Below are positions 25,705 through 34,712 of a stretch of DNA of 64,000 nucleotides, one piece after another. A program made the translations under genes and the position numbers. Under the pieces are notes generated by a model that worked only from the letters and a program-made list of their open reading frames with translations, did no database searches and had not been told where the DNA came from. Source of the stretch: Bacteroides sp. (lineage in GTDB: Bacteria; Bacillota; Clostridia; Oscillospirales; Acutalibacteraceae); contig JAMPEQ010000008.1 in NCBI GenBank assembly GCA_023665085.1, positions 1 through 64,000 on the forward strand. Direction: 5' to 3'. Every line of letters begins with the position of its first letter. Position 1 is the stretch's first letter.

Positions 25705-26568
25705 TTAAGCTACTTCGTTGATTGCTGTTGTAATAGCAGCAGCAGGAGCAGCATCAATAATTACATAATCAACACCGCCGTTGATTAAGTCCTGAACAGC
25801 AAGAGAACCATTGCTGTAACCGGTGAATTTTGCCTTTAATCCGGCAAAACCAAAGCCGTCCGGATTATCTAAATCACCCTCAACATAAGACTGACCTGTT
25901 GTGCCGTTCTGACCGCCGATTTTAATTGTTTCATCAAGTGTGTCGAGAATAGCTTCAACATCTTCTTTTGTTTTGCATTCATCAAACTTAGTGTCTGAAG
26001 CCTTAACGATAAGCTGCTGTGAAGCAGAATAGTATGAATCTGTGAAATTAACCTGCTTAGCTCTTGCTTCGTTTACGGTAAGACCTGCAGCAGCAATATC
26101 AGCCTTGCCCTGCTGAACTGCTGTAACAACAGAATCAAAGTTCATATCTTTAATAACAAGCTCTTTGCCAAGTGAATCAGCAAGTGCTTTTACTACTTCC
26201 ATGTCGATTCCGTAGAACTGATCACCCTTTTTGAACTCAAAAGGCTCAAATTCAGCATTTGTTGCAACTACAAGCTGGTCTTTTGATGAATCTTCAGCAG
26301 CAGATGTTACGCCAACAGGCTCACCGTCACCGAAAAAGTGATTGCAGATTTCATCAAATGTACCGTCATTCATAATTTTGTTAATGAATTCATTTGTTTT
26401 TGTGAGAAGTTCATCATCACTCTTATTTACACCAAGAGCGTATTCTTCGTCTGAAAGGTTAATTTCTACAACCTTTACTTTAGGTCCGCTGTTTGAACAT
26501 CCTGCAAAGCAAACTGCTACAATTAAAGCAGAGAGAACAACAGCTAAGATTTTCTTTGCCATTTTCAT
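25705..26568 (-). CDS. Amino-acid-binding lipoprotein, apparently circularly permuted
   Basis: 287 aa from ATG 26568, seven bases after GGAGG. The signal ends in a lipobox (FAGC, Cys24). The usual start of a family 3 binding protein (DQLVVATNAEFEPFEF) appears only at about residue 95. Residues 31-80 instead contain VEINLSDEEYALGVNK, LLTKTNEFI and DGTFDEIC, which in ordinary members are the C-terminal strand and helix. The protein then stops right after VDYVIIDAAPAA, where that segment would normally follow. The fold should still close, with new termini. Ligand is probably a polar amino acid. Similar permuted proteins may be common in this group; I recall related Oscillospiraceae sequences but cannot check. 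Confidence 0.85.
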   Translation of the reverse strand: MKMAKKILAVVLSALIVAVCFAGCSNSGPKVKVVEINLSDEEYALGVNKSDDELLTKTNEFINKIMNDGTFDEICNHFFGDGEPVGVTSAAEDSSKDQLVVATNAEFEPFEFKKGDQFYGIDMEVVKALADSLGKELVIKDMNFDSVVTAVQQGKADIAAAGLTVNEARAKQVNFTDSYYSASQQLIVKASDTKFDECKTKEDVEAILDTLDETIKIGGQNGTTGQSYVEGDLDNPDGFGFAGLKAKFTGYSNGSLAVQDLINGGVDYVIIDAAPAAAITTAINEVA

Positions 26569-26611
26569 TTTTCTTCCTCCAAAATATAATTTATGTATTA
26601 AAATACAAACA

Positions 26612-26637
26612 GGACAAGGGTATAGATTCCCTTGTCC
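26612..26637 (-). promoter_or_regulatory. Leader hairpin of the amino-acid transporter operon
   Basis: GGACAAGGG (26612-26620) and CCCTTGTCC (26629-26637) form a perfect 9-bp stem with an 8-nt loop in the leader, followed on the minus strand by a T-rich stretch. It could act as an attenuator or mRNA stabiliser. Confidence 0.6.
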
Positions 26638-26647
26638 CTTCAAGTTG

Positions 26648-26676
26648 AATTTATCACATATAATTTGTAAAGTCAA
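26648..26676 (-). promoter_or_regulatory. Promoter of the amino-acid transporter operon
   Basis: On the minus strand TTGACT (26676-26671) and TAAATT (26653-26648) have a 17-bp spacer, about 80 bp ahead of the binding-protein start. Confidence 0.6.
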
Positions 26677-26752
26677 TATAAATTATAATTTTTGTGCATA
26701 TTTATACATAAAGTTAATACATATTATATGAATAATACAGATAACTCTTTTA

Positions 26753-27526
26753 TTAATCAGCATTTGCAAGCCATTCGTATTCAGGGACATAAATTCTTGT
26801 TTTATCCCATGGATCACCCTCAAGGTGTCTGATAAGCCATACATAATACATTTCATATCCGGGAGCAGTAACCTGCTGATGAGCATTACCGCCTCTTATG
26901 CAAAGGCATGTGCCGTTTTCGGTTTTATAAGGCGTGTTGCCTTCAAAGCCTGCACCGAAGCCTTCAGGGTGATCAAACTGATAGTAATAAAGCTCCGGCT
27001 GTGGATGATGATGAGGCGGATAGCTGGACCATCTGCCAGGCTGATTGAATACCTCTCCCATAACCATATTTGAATAAGGTGCATTATCAAGGTCAAACAT
27101 TGTTGATACAATTCTGTGACCTGTACCATTCCATTGACCTTTTCCGAACTCCTGATATAAACAGTTGTCAGGATTATAGAATACAGGCTCCCATGTTTTG
27201 TCATTATCAGTAATCTGAACAAGAATTTCACTGTCCTCAACAGCGGTTACACTTGCCTTAGTGCCTTTTGAAAAATGAATTGCGTAAGGTGTTTTTTCAA
27301 AGGGATTAGCCCTCTTACAGTTTTCATTGATTTTATCATCAACTGTAAAATTAACATTACCCGACAGCAGTAAAACTGCACATTCATCATTTTTAAAATC
27401 AGCAATGTATGCGTCTCCCTTTTTAAGCTTATAAACATAAATATTCATAAGCATTTCAGGATTTACTCCGTTTCTTTCGCAAAGTGTTTTTTTGCCGTTT
27501 TCATCAAATTCAGGTTTAAATAGCAT
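26753..27526 (-). CDS. iolB: 5-deoxy-glucuronate isomerase IolB
   Basis: About 257 aa bicupin of the KduI/IolB family. The metal-site segment SYPPHHHPQPELYYY and the later RGGNAHQQVTAPGYEMYYVW match IolB. It isomerises 5-deoxy-glucuronate in myo-inositol breakdown. ATG 27526 follows AAGGGG by six bases. No other iol genes are nearby; it sits 13 bp behind ktrA, so it is an orphan by position. Confidence 0.88.
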   Translation of the reverse strand: MLFKPEFDENGKKTLCERNGVNPEMLMNIYVYKLKKGDAYIADFKNDECAVLLLSGNVNFTVDDKINENCKRANPFEKTPYAIHFSKGTKASVTAVEDSEILVQITDNDKTWEPVFYNPDNCLYQEFGKGQWNGTGHRIVSTMFDLDNAPYSNMVMGEVFNQPGRWSSYPPHHHPQPELYYYQFDHPEGFGAGFEGNTPYKTENGTCLCIRGGNAHQQVTAPGYEMYYVWLIRHLEGDPWDKTRIYVPEYEWLANAD

Positions 27527-27539
27527 TTTAATTACCCCT

Positions 27540-28181
27540 TTATCTTGTGATCTTTTTAATATTTTTTGATTCGCCCATAACAATTATATGTTCGTATGAT
27601 TTGAATATATAATCAGGTGAATTTATAGGTGTTATACTGTCTCCGTTTTTGTATGCAATAACTGTAACGGCGTGAGCCTTTCTGACATCAATTTTTGCCA
27701 AAGATTTGCCTATCCAGCTTCGAGGAGGCTCAATTTCATATATTCCTGTATTTTCACTTAATTTAAAATAATCATAAATAGTGGAATTATCATATGATAC
27801 AGCCATTGAATATGCTGTGTCCCTTTCAGGATAAACTACTTTGTCCGCACCGTTTTTCAGCAGAAATTTTTCGTGAACAAGCGATGATGCCTTTGCAATA
27901 ACATAACCAGCACCCAGTTCTTTAAGATAGCTGGTGATAACAAGACTGTCCTGAAAATCTCCTACACACACAAATGTATAGTCGTAGTCATCAACTCCAA
28001 GTGCTTCAAGATTTGACTTAACAGTAAAATCACCTATTTCGGCACTGGTTACTTCTGATGAATACTCTTCGATTTTAAATTCACTTTTATCAACGAGCAT
28101 AACATCGTTGCCCATTGCACAAAGATTTTGAGCAAGATGATAACCGAATTTTCCTGCTCCGATAATTAACATTGATTGCAT
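27540..28181 (-). CDS. ktrA: K+ uptake regulatory subunit KtrA (TrkA-N/TrkA-C)
   Basis: 213 aa. An RCK domain with the nucleotide motif GAGKFG (7-12) covers about 1-135, and a TrkA-C domain (about 140-213) follows. In KtrAB it forms a ring that gates KtrB by binding ATP/ADP, and TrkA-C domains often bind c-di-AMP. It lies 12 bp after ktrB. Confidence 0.92.
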   Translation of the reverse strand: MQSMLIIGAGKFGYHLAQNLCAMGNDVMLVDKSEFKIEEYSSEVTSAEIGDFTVKSNLEALGVDDYDYTFVCVGDFQDSLVITSYLKELGAGYVIAKASSLVHEKFLLKNGADKVVYPERDTAYSMAVSYDNSTIYDYFKLSENTGIYEIEPPRSWIGKSLAKIDVRKAHAVTVIAYKNGDSITPINSPDYIFKSYEHIIVMGESKNIKKITR

Positions 28182-28193
28182 AATATGTCTCCT

Positions 28194-29561
28194 TTAGCCT
28201 ATAAGCAGGCTGCCTTTAGGCTTCTGCGTAGAAGTAGGTTTGTTTTTTAAAAATAATGTGAATGCAAATATAAGTGATGTTATTCTTCCTATATACATCA
28301 TCAGCACGATTACTATTTTGGGAATTGTCTCTAAATTCGGAGTTATTCCAGTTGTCATGCCAACAGTGCCGAGTGCTGAGGTGCATTCAAACAATATGTC
28401 CGAAAAAGAAAGTTCAGGCTGGACAAAGGTAATTATCAATATGCTGATGAATATTTCGGATACATTTATAAAAAATATTGCAGTGGCTTTCTGCAGGTCC
28501 TCAGAACTTATTCTTCGACCGAATATTTCTATCTCTTTTTTGTTTCTCAGTGTTGATATCATGCAGATAAATAAAACTGCAAAGGTTGTGGTTTTTATTC
28601 CGCCGGCGGTTGATCCTGAAGATCCTCCAATAAGCATAAGAATATTTGTTAAGAGCTTTGATATACCTGTTAAACTGCTGTTGTCTATACTATTAAAGCC
28701 TGCTGTTCTGGCGGTTGTGCTGCAAAACAGTGCATTGATTATTTTTTGCCACAGAGGCATATCTGCAAGAGTATTGTTATACTCAAAAAGGAAATAAAGC
28801 AATGCCCCTGCGAATAACAGAATTGCAGTTGTTACTATGACAAGCTTTGAGTGAACATTATATCTTTTGAAGTTGAATTTATGCTTAATAATATCCTCCC
28901 AAACAATAAATCCTATACCGCCTACAATAATTAAAAGACATATTGTAAGAAGAATTACCGGACGGTCGTTTATTGTGGTAAGGGAAGAGGAGGGAAGAGT
29001 TCTTCCCATAACATCAAAGCCTGCGTTACAAAATGCAGAAATTGAAAGAAAAACAGATGTAAATAATCCGTTTTTTAATCCCATTTTTGGAATAAATTGG
29101 GAAGACAGAATTATTGCTCCGGTTATTTCAAAAAATGCAGTTCCGCCTATAATTATTTTTACAAGATTTCTCGTATCACCTTTATATATTGTGCCAACGC
29201 TTTCCTTTAACAACATCTTTTCATGTACTGAAAAATGCTTTTTTACAAATCTTGAGAATAATGTAATAATAGTTATAAATCCAAGACCGCCTACCTGAAT
29301 TAAGCACAGTATTACTATCTGTCCGAATAAAGTCCATTTCGAAAAGGTATCAAACAATACTAATCCTGTTACGCATCCTGCGGAGGTTGCTGTAAACAAT
29401 GCATCTAAAAAGCTTACATTTCCGCCCTTTGAGGATATCGGGAGCATCAGCAGTAATGCACCTGCAAAAATAATTCCCAAAAAGCTCAGTGCCACTGCTC
29501 TTGGGTATGAATGATAATAGTTTTTATCCTTTGTTTTATTGGTTTTGCTTATGTTTTTCAA
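28194..29561 (-). CDS. ktrB: K+ transporter subunit KtrB (TrkH family)
   Basis: 455 aa with four repeats of helix-pore loop-helix. The filter-region segments TSAGCVTGL, TARTAGFNS, SSGSTAGG and SALGTVGMT each keep the essential glycine. It is the ion-conducting part of a Na+-dependent K+ uptake system with KtrA. It starts 35 bp after the pglF-like gene on the same strand. No c-di-AMP riboswitch was seen ahead of it. Confidence 0.93.
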   Translation of the reverse strand: MKNISKTNKTKDKNYYHSYPRAVALSFLGIIFAGALLLMLPISSKGGNVSFLDALFTATSAGCVTGLVLFDTFSKWTLFGQIVILCLIQVGGLGFITIITLFSRFVKKHFSVHEKMLLKESVGTIYKGDTRNLVKIIIGGTAFFEITGAIILSSQFIPKMGLKNGLFTSVFLSISAFCNAGFDVMGRTLPSSSLTTINDRPVILLTICLLIIVGGIGFIVWEDIIKHKFNFKRYNVHSKLVIVTTAILLFAGALLYFLFEYNNTLADMPLWQKIINALFCSTTARTAGFNSIDNSSLTGISKLLTNILMLIGGSSGSTAGGIKTTTFAVLFICMISTLRNKKEIEIFGRRISSEDLQKATAIFFINVSEIFISILIITFVQPELSFSDILFECTSALGTVGMTTGITPNLETIPKIVIVLMMYIGRITSLIFAFTLFLKNKPTSTQKPKGSLLIG

Positions 29562-29596
29562 AATTAAATCTCCAAACAGTACTTATATGAAACGCT

Positions 29597-31459
29597 TCAG
29601 TTTTTTGCAGGGTGATAATTCGGAACAACAGCCATAAGCTTTTCTCTGACATTATTTTCATTTATATCTTCAAGGGATTTAAGCATTGACTCAAAATGAG
29701 CCTGATCTATTACCATTGGCTGATTAACAAATATTTTTTCATTTGCTGTTTTTTCTCTGGTGTTCATCTCAATGTCCATTGAAAGCTCTTCATAAAGCTT
29801 TTCACCTTGGCGAAGTCCCGTAATTTCAATTCCGATTTCTTCTACCGTAAAGCCTGATAGCTTAATAAGGTTTTCTGCAAGATCCATTATCTTTACAGGC
29901 TCGCCCATATCGAGCACAAATACCTCTCCGCCGTCTGCAAGCCCTCCTGCCTGACATACAAGCTGAGCCGCTTCGGGAATAGTCATAAAATACCTTGTGA
30001 TTTCGGGATGAGTTACCTTTACAGGTCCGCCCTGTGCAATCTGTTTTTTAAATATAGGGATTACAGAGCCGTGTGATCCAAGAACATTGCCGAATCTTAC
30101 GGCTGCATATTTTGTGCTCTGACTTTTTTCATTCATATACTGAACAATGATTTCAGTAATTCTTTTTGTAGCACCCATAACATTTGTAGGATTCACTGCC
30201 TTGTCAGTAGAAAGAATTACCATTTTAGGAACTTTGAATCTGTCTGCTGTTACAGCAACATTATATGTTCCGAATACATTGTTTTTTACTGCTTCACATG
30301 GTGAATTTTCCATAAGAGGTACATGCTTATGTGCTGCTGCATGGAATACAACATCAGGATGAAATTCTTCAAAAACTTCTTCCAGTCTGTTTATATCACG
30401 GACAGATCCTATGCGTACCTGTATATTAATTTTATCTGCATATTTGTCAATAAGGTCATTTGCAAGCTCAAATGCACAGTTTTCGTATATATCAAAAATA
30501 ACTATAGTATCGGGATTGTATCTTGCACACTGCATACAAATTTCCGATCCTATTGATCCGCCTCCGCCGGTAACCAAAATAGTTTTATTTATAAGATAAC
30601 TGCAGACCTTTCTGTCCAGTTTAACCTCATCTCTTGATAAAAGGTCAGTGATGTCAACATCTCGAATACGCTTCATTATTGTGTTGTCTTCAATAATTTC
30701 ATCAAGTGACGGTGTTGTTTTTACAGCTTTTCCTGTCGACATTGCTGTTTTTACAATTTCATTAATTCTTTTTTTTGGAGCTGACGGCATGGTTATAATT
30801 ATCTCGTCAATGTTATATTTGCGCACAAGTTCAGGAATTTCATCACAGTTACCTGCTATCTTGATTCCTTGAAGTTTTTTCATTCTTTTTGCAGGATTGT
30901 CGTCAACTGCCACAATGGGAATACTTTTTTGCCAATGATTATTCTTTAAATCTTCAATGATAGTATTACCCATATATCCCGCACCGACAATCATTATGCG
31001 CTTTTGTTTGTTGGTATTGCCTTTGAATAAATGATTTCGTCTGAAACTGTATTTCAGTATTCTATAGCCTATTCTTGGTGCAGTTGTTATGAGAAGTATA
31101 AAAACAAAGGCAATTATATAGTCATAATAAACCAGAACACGATAATGAAGGATATGCTGAAAAATACCCTTGTCAATTAAAATTAATATAAGAGAATTGA
31201 CTACTGATGCTTCTGCGCAATGCATTATTTCCTTAATTCCGGCAAAAGTCCACACACTGCGATATAGCTGAAAAGCGTAGTTTACTGCCAGCAGTACCAT
31301 AGAGGTTGCAATAAAATGATATGGATTTAGAACCACTATTCTGTAGTCGGAATATTCAGTAATAAGATATGATAATGCAAGATTTGACAATGTGAATAAA
31401 ATAACATCACAAAGTGCCAACATTATTTTTTTCATATTTGCAAGTATTTCTTTAGTCAT
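29597..31459 (-). CDS. Membrane nucleotide-sugar dehydratase (PglF/CapD/WbpM type)
   Basis: 620 aa. Four N-terminal membrane helices (about 10-125) are followed by a first Rossmann domain (MIVGAGYMG, about 155) and a catalytic extended-SDR domain with TGGGGSIGSE (about 285) and STDKAVNPTNVMGATKR. The Met-Gly-x-x-x-Lys form in place of YxxxK is typical of UDP-GlcNAc 4,6-dehydratases of the PglF/WbpM group. It should supply a 4-keto-6-deoxy sugar for surface glycans, possibly for the polysaccharide operon at 43-57 kb. Confidence 0.9.
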   Translation of the reverse strand: MTKEILANMKKIMLALCDVILFTLSNLALSYLITEYSDYRIVVLNPYHFIATSMVLLAVNYAFQLYRSVWTFAGIKEIMHCAEASVVNSLILILIDKGIFQHILHYRVLVYYDYIIAFVFILLITTAPRIGYRILKYSFRRNHLFKGNTNKQKRIMIVGAGYMGNTIIEDLKNNHWQKSIPIVAVDDNPAKRMKKLQGIKIAGNCDEIPELVRKYNIDEIIITMPSAPKKRINEIVKTAMSTGKAVKTTPSLDEIIEDNTIMKRIRDVDITDLLSRDEVKLDRKVCSYLINKTILVTGGGGSIGSEICMQCARYNPDTIVIFDIYENCAFELANDLIDKYADKINIQVRIGSVRDINRLEEVFEEFHPDVVFHAAAHKHVPLMENSPCEAVKNNVFGTYNVAVTADRFKVPKMVILSTDKAVNPTNVMGATKRITEIIVQYMNEKSQSTKYAAVRFGNVLGSHGSVIPIFKKQIAQGGPVKVTHPEITRYFMTIPEAAQLVCQAGGLADGGEVFVLDMGEPVKIMDLAENLIKLSGFTVEEIGIEITGLRQGEKLYEELSMDIEMNTREKTANEKIFVNQPMVIDQAHFESMLKSLEDINENNVREKLMAVVPNYHPAKN

Positions 31460-31494
31460 TTGCAGTTTTATCCTCTCATCATAAATATAGTAAT

Positions 31495-32805
31495 TTATTT
31501 GTTTCCTTTTTTCTTACTTAAATAAGCTTTTATTCTTCGCATAAGAACAGCAAGGGCAGAAATTACAAATGTTGTGCCGATAATTGATGCAGGTACAATG
31601 TATATATGCGGATTTTCTTCTAATACATTTACATTGACACCTATTTTTGCCAGTGCTGTTTTTGCTGTTTTCTGAGTTGTTGATGCAGACGTTTCAACTT
31701 TTCCCACAACCTTTCGTGTGGTTTCTGCCTCATGAATTTTTGTGACATTTGTCTGTGCTTCGGTAACGGTAAAATCACACTGCTTGTACAGCGTATCATT
31801 TGCACATACAACCACTGTTGCAGTTCCTGTGCCTACAGCTTTGATTGATCCGCCTGTGCCTATTTCTATAATGCCTTCTTCATCGCAGAAGTAGCCGACA
31901 ACAGCAGGTGCACTGCTTGGCTTAACAGAATAATCAAGCTTTACAGTATCACCAATTTGCAGATTGTAAACCGGTGCATTTATATCAAGTGACTCAAGTT
32001 CAGTCGATGCTGTAGTTGATTTTGTTACAGTGGTTTTTGCAGTAGTTGCAGTTGTTTCTTTTTGTGTTGTGTTATGAGCAGATGTCGTCTTTTTAATTGT
32101 AACAGCTGTTGTTTGTTTTGTGGTGTTTTTTGTAGTTTTTTGTGTTGTTCTTCTTGTTGTTCGCGCGGCAGTGATTTTTTGTGTTGTTTTGGCAGGCTTC
32201 TTTTTTGTTGTTTTTTGTGTCTTACCGCCTGAAACAGAAGAAAAATCAGGTTCACCATATCCCATAATTGCACTTATGTTGTTGTATGGTTTTGAGCCCT
32301 TTTTCGTGTATTCTCTTGCTTTTACTTTTCCCGAGCAGTTACCCTCAATTGTGTGTACTGTACTTCCGGATACATAATCAACAATACCCACATGCTGTGA
32401 TGATCCGTTTCCGCTCCAGTCAAAGAATACAAGGTCACCGGATTTTGGTGTATATCCGCTTGATGCCTTGTGATATCTTCCTTTGTTTGAAAACCAGCTT
32501 ATCATACTGTTGCAGTTACCTCCGCTGGGAATTATATTCCCATACAGCTTTACGTCGTAGCTGCTGCCTGCCTTGTTGTAGCACCAAAGTACAAAGGTTG
32601 TGCACCATCCGCCCTGATATCCGTACCATTCTCCATATTTTGAGTAGGAGGATGAGCCTGTATATCCAACCTCATCAGAGGCAATTTCAACAATTTTGCT
32701 TCTTAGCTGTTCCTGTGTAGCTGCGTATACAGCAGTTTGAGAACAGGAAAATATCATTAATACTGCCAATAGAATTGATAAAAGCTTTATTAATCTTTTC
32801 ATCAA
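31495..32805 (-). CDS. CHAP-domain surface protein with Thr/Lys linker and C-terminal anchor
   Basis: 436 aa. The signal peptide ends near VYAA. A CHAP amidase/peptidase domain (about 32-185) has Cys68 (GGWCTTF) and His138 (QHVGIV) intact. A ~75-residue Thr/Lys/Gln-rich linker (TTK, TTQ repeats) follows, then a Big2-like Ig domain (about 275-355) and a C-terminal membrane helix with a basic tail (RRIKAYLSKKKGNK). It likely cuts peptidoglycan cross-bridges or stem peptides while anchored in the membrane and spanning the wall. The linker should be extended and could be glycosylated. Its own promoter is upstream. Confidence 0.86.
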   Translation of the reverse strand: MMKRLIKLLSILLAVLMIFSCSQTAVYAATQEQLRSKIVEIASDEVGYTGSSSYSKYGEWYGYQGGWCTTFVLWCYNKAGSSYDVKLYGNIIPSGGNCNSMISWFSNKGRYHKASSGYTPKSGDLVFFDWSGNGSSQHVGIVDYVSGSTVHTIEGNCSGKVKAREYTKKGSKPYNNISAIMGYGEPDFSSVSGGKTQKTTKKKPAKTTQKITAARTTRRTTQKTTKNTTKQTTAVTIKKTTSAHNTTQKETTATTAKTTVTKSTTASTELESLDINAPVYNLQIGDTVKLDYSVKPSSAPAVVGYFCDEEGIIEIGTGGSIKAVGTGTATVVVCANDTLYKQCDFTVTEAQTNVTKIHEAETTRKVVGKVETSASTTQKTAKTALAKIGVNVNVLEENPHIYIVPASIIGTTFVISALAVLMRRIKAYLSKKKGNK

Positions 32806-32869
32806 AAATTACCTTTCGTTATTACGTGACAAAATTTATTTTATCTATTTAACATACTTATACAAAATA

Positions 32870-32897
32870 ATTATAACTAATTAATAAAAAAAGTCAA
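32870..32897 (-). promoter_or_regulatory. Promoter of the CHAP-protein gene
   Basis: On the minus strand TTGACT (32897-32892), a 16-bp spacer and a perfect TATAAT (32875-32870). It may also drive the pglF-ktrB-ktrA-iolB run downstream, as the gaps are 35 bp or less and no clear terminator was seen. Confidence 0.7.
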
Positions 32898-33005
32898 TTA
32901 TCTTAATATGTTAAATTGATTATTTAGACTTTGTATACGGCTCTTGTTTGGCAGGTTCGGTGTTACTGTTTATTTCCTAAACTATAAAATATGTATAAAA
33001 TATAC

Positions 33006-33069
33006 AAATTGTATATTGAAATTATTACAAAAATAGTTTAAACTGTAAATTGTATATATGATATATAAT
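33006..33069 (+). promoter_or_regulatory. Control region of the beta-lactamase-like gene with repeated AAATTGTATAT
   Basis: The word AAATTGTATAT occurs at 33006-33016 and 33047-33057, 41 bp apart (about four helix turns). The first lies in a 9-1-9 palindrome (AATATACAA A TTGTATATT, about 33000-33017). A TATAAT at 33064-33069 could be the -10 box. A clear -35 is missing, so activation by a bound protein is plausible. Confidence 0.4.
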
Positions 33070-33088
33070 TTGTGAGAGAGGTTAAATT

Positions 33089-34690
33089 ATGAAAAAGCTT
33101 GATAAATGTGAGCTGGAACATGTTACACCTGAAGAGGTTGGTGTTGATAGCAAAGCAATAACAGCCTTTATAAATGAAATTAATGAAAAAAAGCTTGGCT
33201 TGCAAAGTTTTACTGTAGTTCGTCATGATAAGGTTTGTGCACAGGGATTTTTTAAGCCTTATTCAGCAGATATGCCCCATGTTATGTATTCAATGAGCAA
33301 GTCCGTTACATCAACAGCAATCGGATTTGCAATAAGCGAAGGTTTGCTTAATCTGAATGATAGGGTAGCTGACTTTTTCCCGGAATATGTAATGAGTAAG
33401 CGTCCGTTTAACCGAATGCTTACTATTCGAATGCTTCTTACTATGCATAGTGATAAGCTGATTACTGTTCTTGAAGAAAAGGGAGGTACTGACTGGGTAA
33501 GCAATTTCTTCGGAGCAACATTCCTTTTACCTCCGAATACAAAATTTAATTATATATCCGAAAATACTTTTATGCTTTCTGCAATTCTGACAAAAGTTAC
33601 AGGAATGAGTATGCTTGATTATCTTTATCCAAGAATGTTTGAACCGCTGGGAATAGAAAAACCCTTCTGGGAAACCGACGGCAAGGGCAACAATGCAGGC
33701 GGCTGGGGACTTTATATGAAGAGTGAAGATCTTGCAAAGTTCTTTTTGCCGTATATTCACGGCGGAAAGTGGATTGACGGAACTCAGCTTATTCCTGAAT
33801 TGTGGGTTAAAGAGGCTACCAGAAAGCAGGTTGATTCTGTTCGTGACGGATTTATAGATAATATGGTTGGTTATGGCTATCAGTTCTGGAGAAATCCTAT
33901 TGCTAACAGTTACCGTGCAGACGGGCTTTTTGGTCAGCGCTGTTTTATGTTCCCTGAATATGATGCACTGGTTGTGCTTAACTGCGGTGAGGCAGAGGAC
34001 TATAATATTATGAAAGTATTCTGGAAGTATTTTCCTCAGTGCTTTGGATATGGAACTTTACCTGAAAACAAATCTGCATATAGTGAAATGCTTGATACCA
34101 TTGATAAATGTCATGTAGAGGACTTGCCTGCAACAAAAAGAAATTCTGCTCTTGAACAACTGGTATCCGGCAGACTTATCAAATGCAAAACCTCTGAATT
34201 TGTATCTGTTATTACAATTTCAATTACACAAATGCTTTACAACAAACCCGGTAAAATTAATGAAATTAAGCTGACATTTGATAATGAAAAGCTTGATTTT
34301 TACTGGAAAGAAAAAGATTATGAAAATACTATTGAAGTTGGTCTTGACGGGGAATACAGAATATCTGAAATCACTTTGGGCGACTTGCATTATCATACAT
34401 ATGCTAAGGCCTCATGGCAGGAGGACGGCTCATTGAAGCTGTGGATAAGACCTATTGAAACTGCCCATGTAAGAAAGTTTACTTTTATATTCACTGATAA
34501 CAATAATGTAAAAATTATTAATGAAATGACACCGAGACTACAGGAATTAATGATTTATAATATGACATTTACAGGTCATCCTATAAAGGACGAAATAACT
34601 GAAGATGTTCTTAAGAAAATAGTTAAGGATTTAGGTGTTCCGTTTATTGAGCCTGACTTTAATGGTGTGTTTGTTGATGCATTAGAATAA
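33089..34690 (+). CDS. Serine beta-lactamase-like hydrolase
   Basis: 533 aa. The N-terminal ~330 residues are a class C beta-lactamase/esterase-type fold with the active-site SMSK (Ser68, Lys71) and NYISENTFM in the place of the Y-x-N motif. The C-terminal ~190 residues form an additional beta-rich domain with no clear family. No signal peptide is seen, so it should act in the cytoplasm, unlike true beta-lactamases; an esterase or peptidase role is more likely. The ribosome site GAGAGAGG lies eight bases before the ATG. Confidence 0.85.
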   Translation: MKKLDKCELEHVTPEEVGVDSKAITAFINEINEKKLGLQSFTVVRHDKVCAQGFFKPYSADMPHVMYSMSKSVTSTAIGFAISEGLLNLNDRVADFFPEYVMSKRPFNRMLTIRMLLTMHSDKLITVLEEKGGTDWVSNFFGATFLLPPNTKFNYISENTFMLSAILTKVTGMSMLDYLYPRMFEPLGIEKPFWETDGKGNNAGGWGLYMKSEDLAKFFLPYIHGGKWIDGTQLIPELWVKEATRKQVDSVRDGFIDNMVGYGYQFWRNPIANSYRADGLFGQRCFMFPEYDALVVLNCGEAEDYNIMKVFWKYFPQCFGYGTLPENKSAYSEMLDTIDKCHVEDLPATKRNSALEQLVSGRLIKCKTSEFVSVITISITQMLYNKPGKINEIKLTFDNEKLDFYWKEKDYENTIEVGLDGEYRISEITLGDLHYHTYAKASWQEDGSLKLWIRPIETAHVRKFTFIFTDNNNVKIINEMTPRLQELMIYNMTFTGHPIKDEITEDVLKKIVKDLGVPFIEPDFNGVFVDALE

Positions 34691-34712
34691 ATCTTATAAA
34701 ATAAGCATAAGT

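Noticed and set aside
32160..32270. CRISPR-like repetition in the 32 kb region
   Set aside because: The repetition encodes a Thr/Lys-rich protein linker; there are no regular spacers or cas genes.
32025..32273. Gln/Lys-rich open frame in the Thr/Lys linker region of the CHAP gene
   Set aside because: It is the other reading of the same repetitive DNA and has no start signals.
33089..34690. Antibiotic-resistance beta-lactamase
   Set aside because: Although SxxK is present, there is no signal peptide and a large extra C-terminal domain follows; an esterase or peptidase-like role is more likely.
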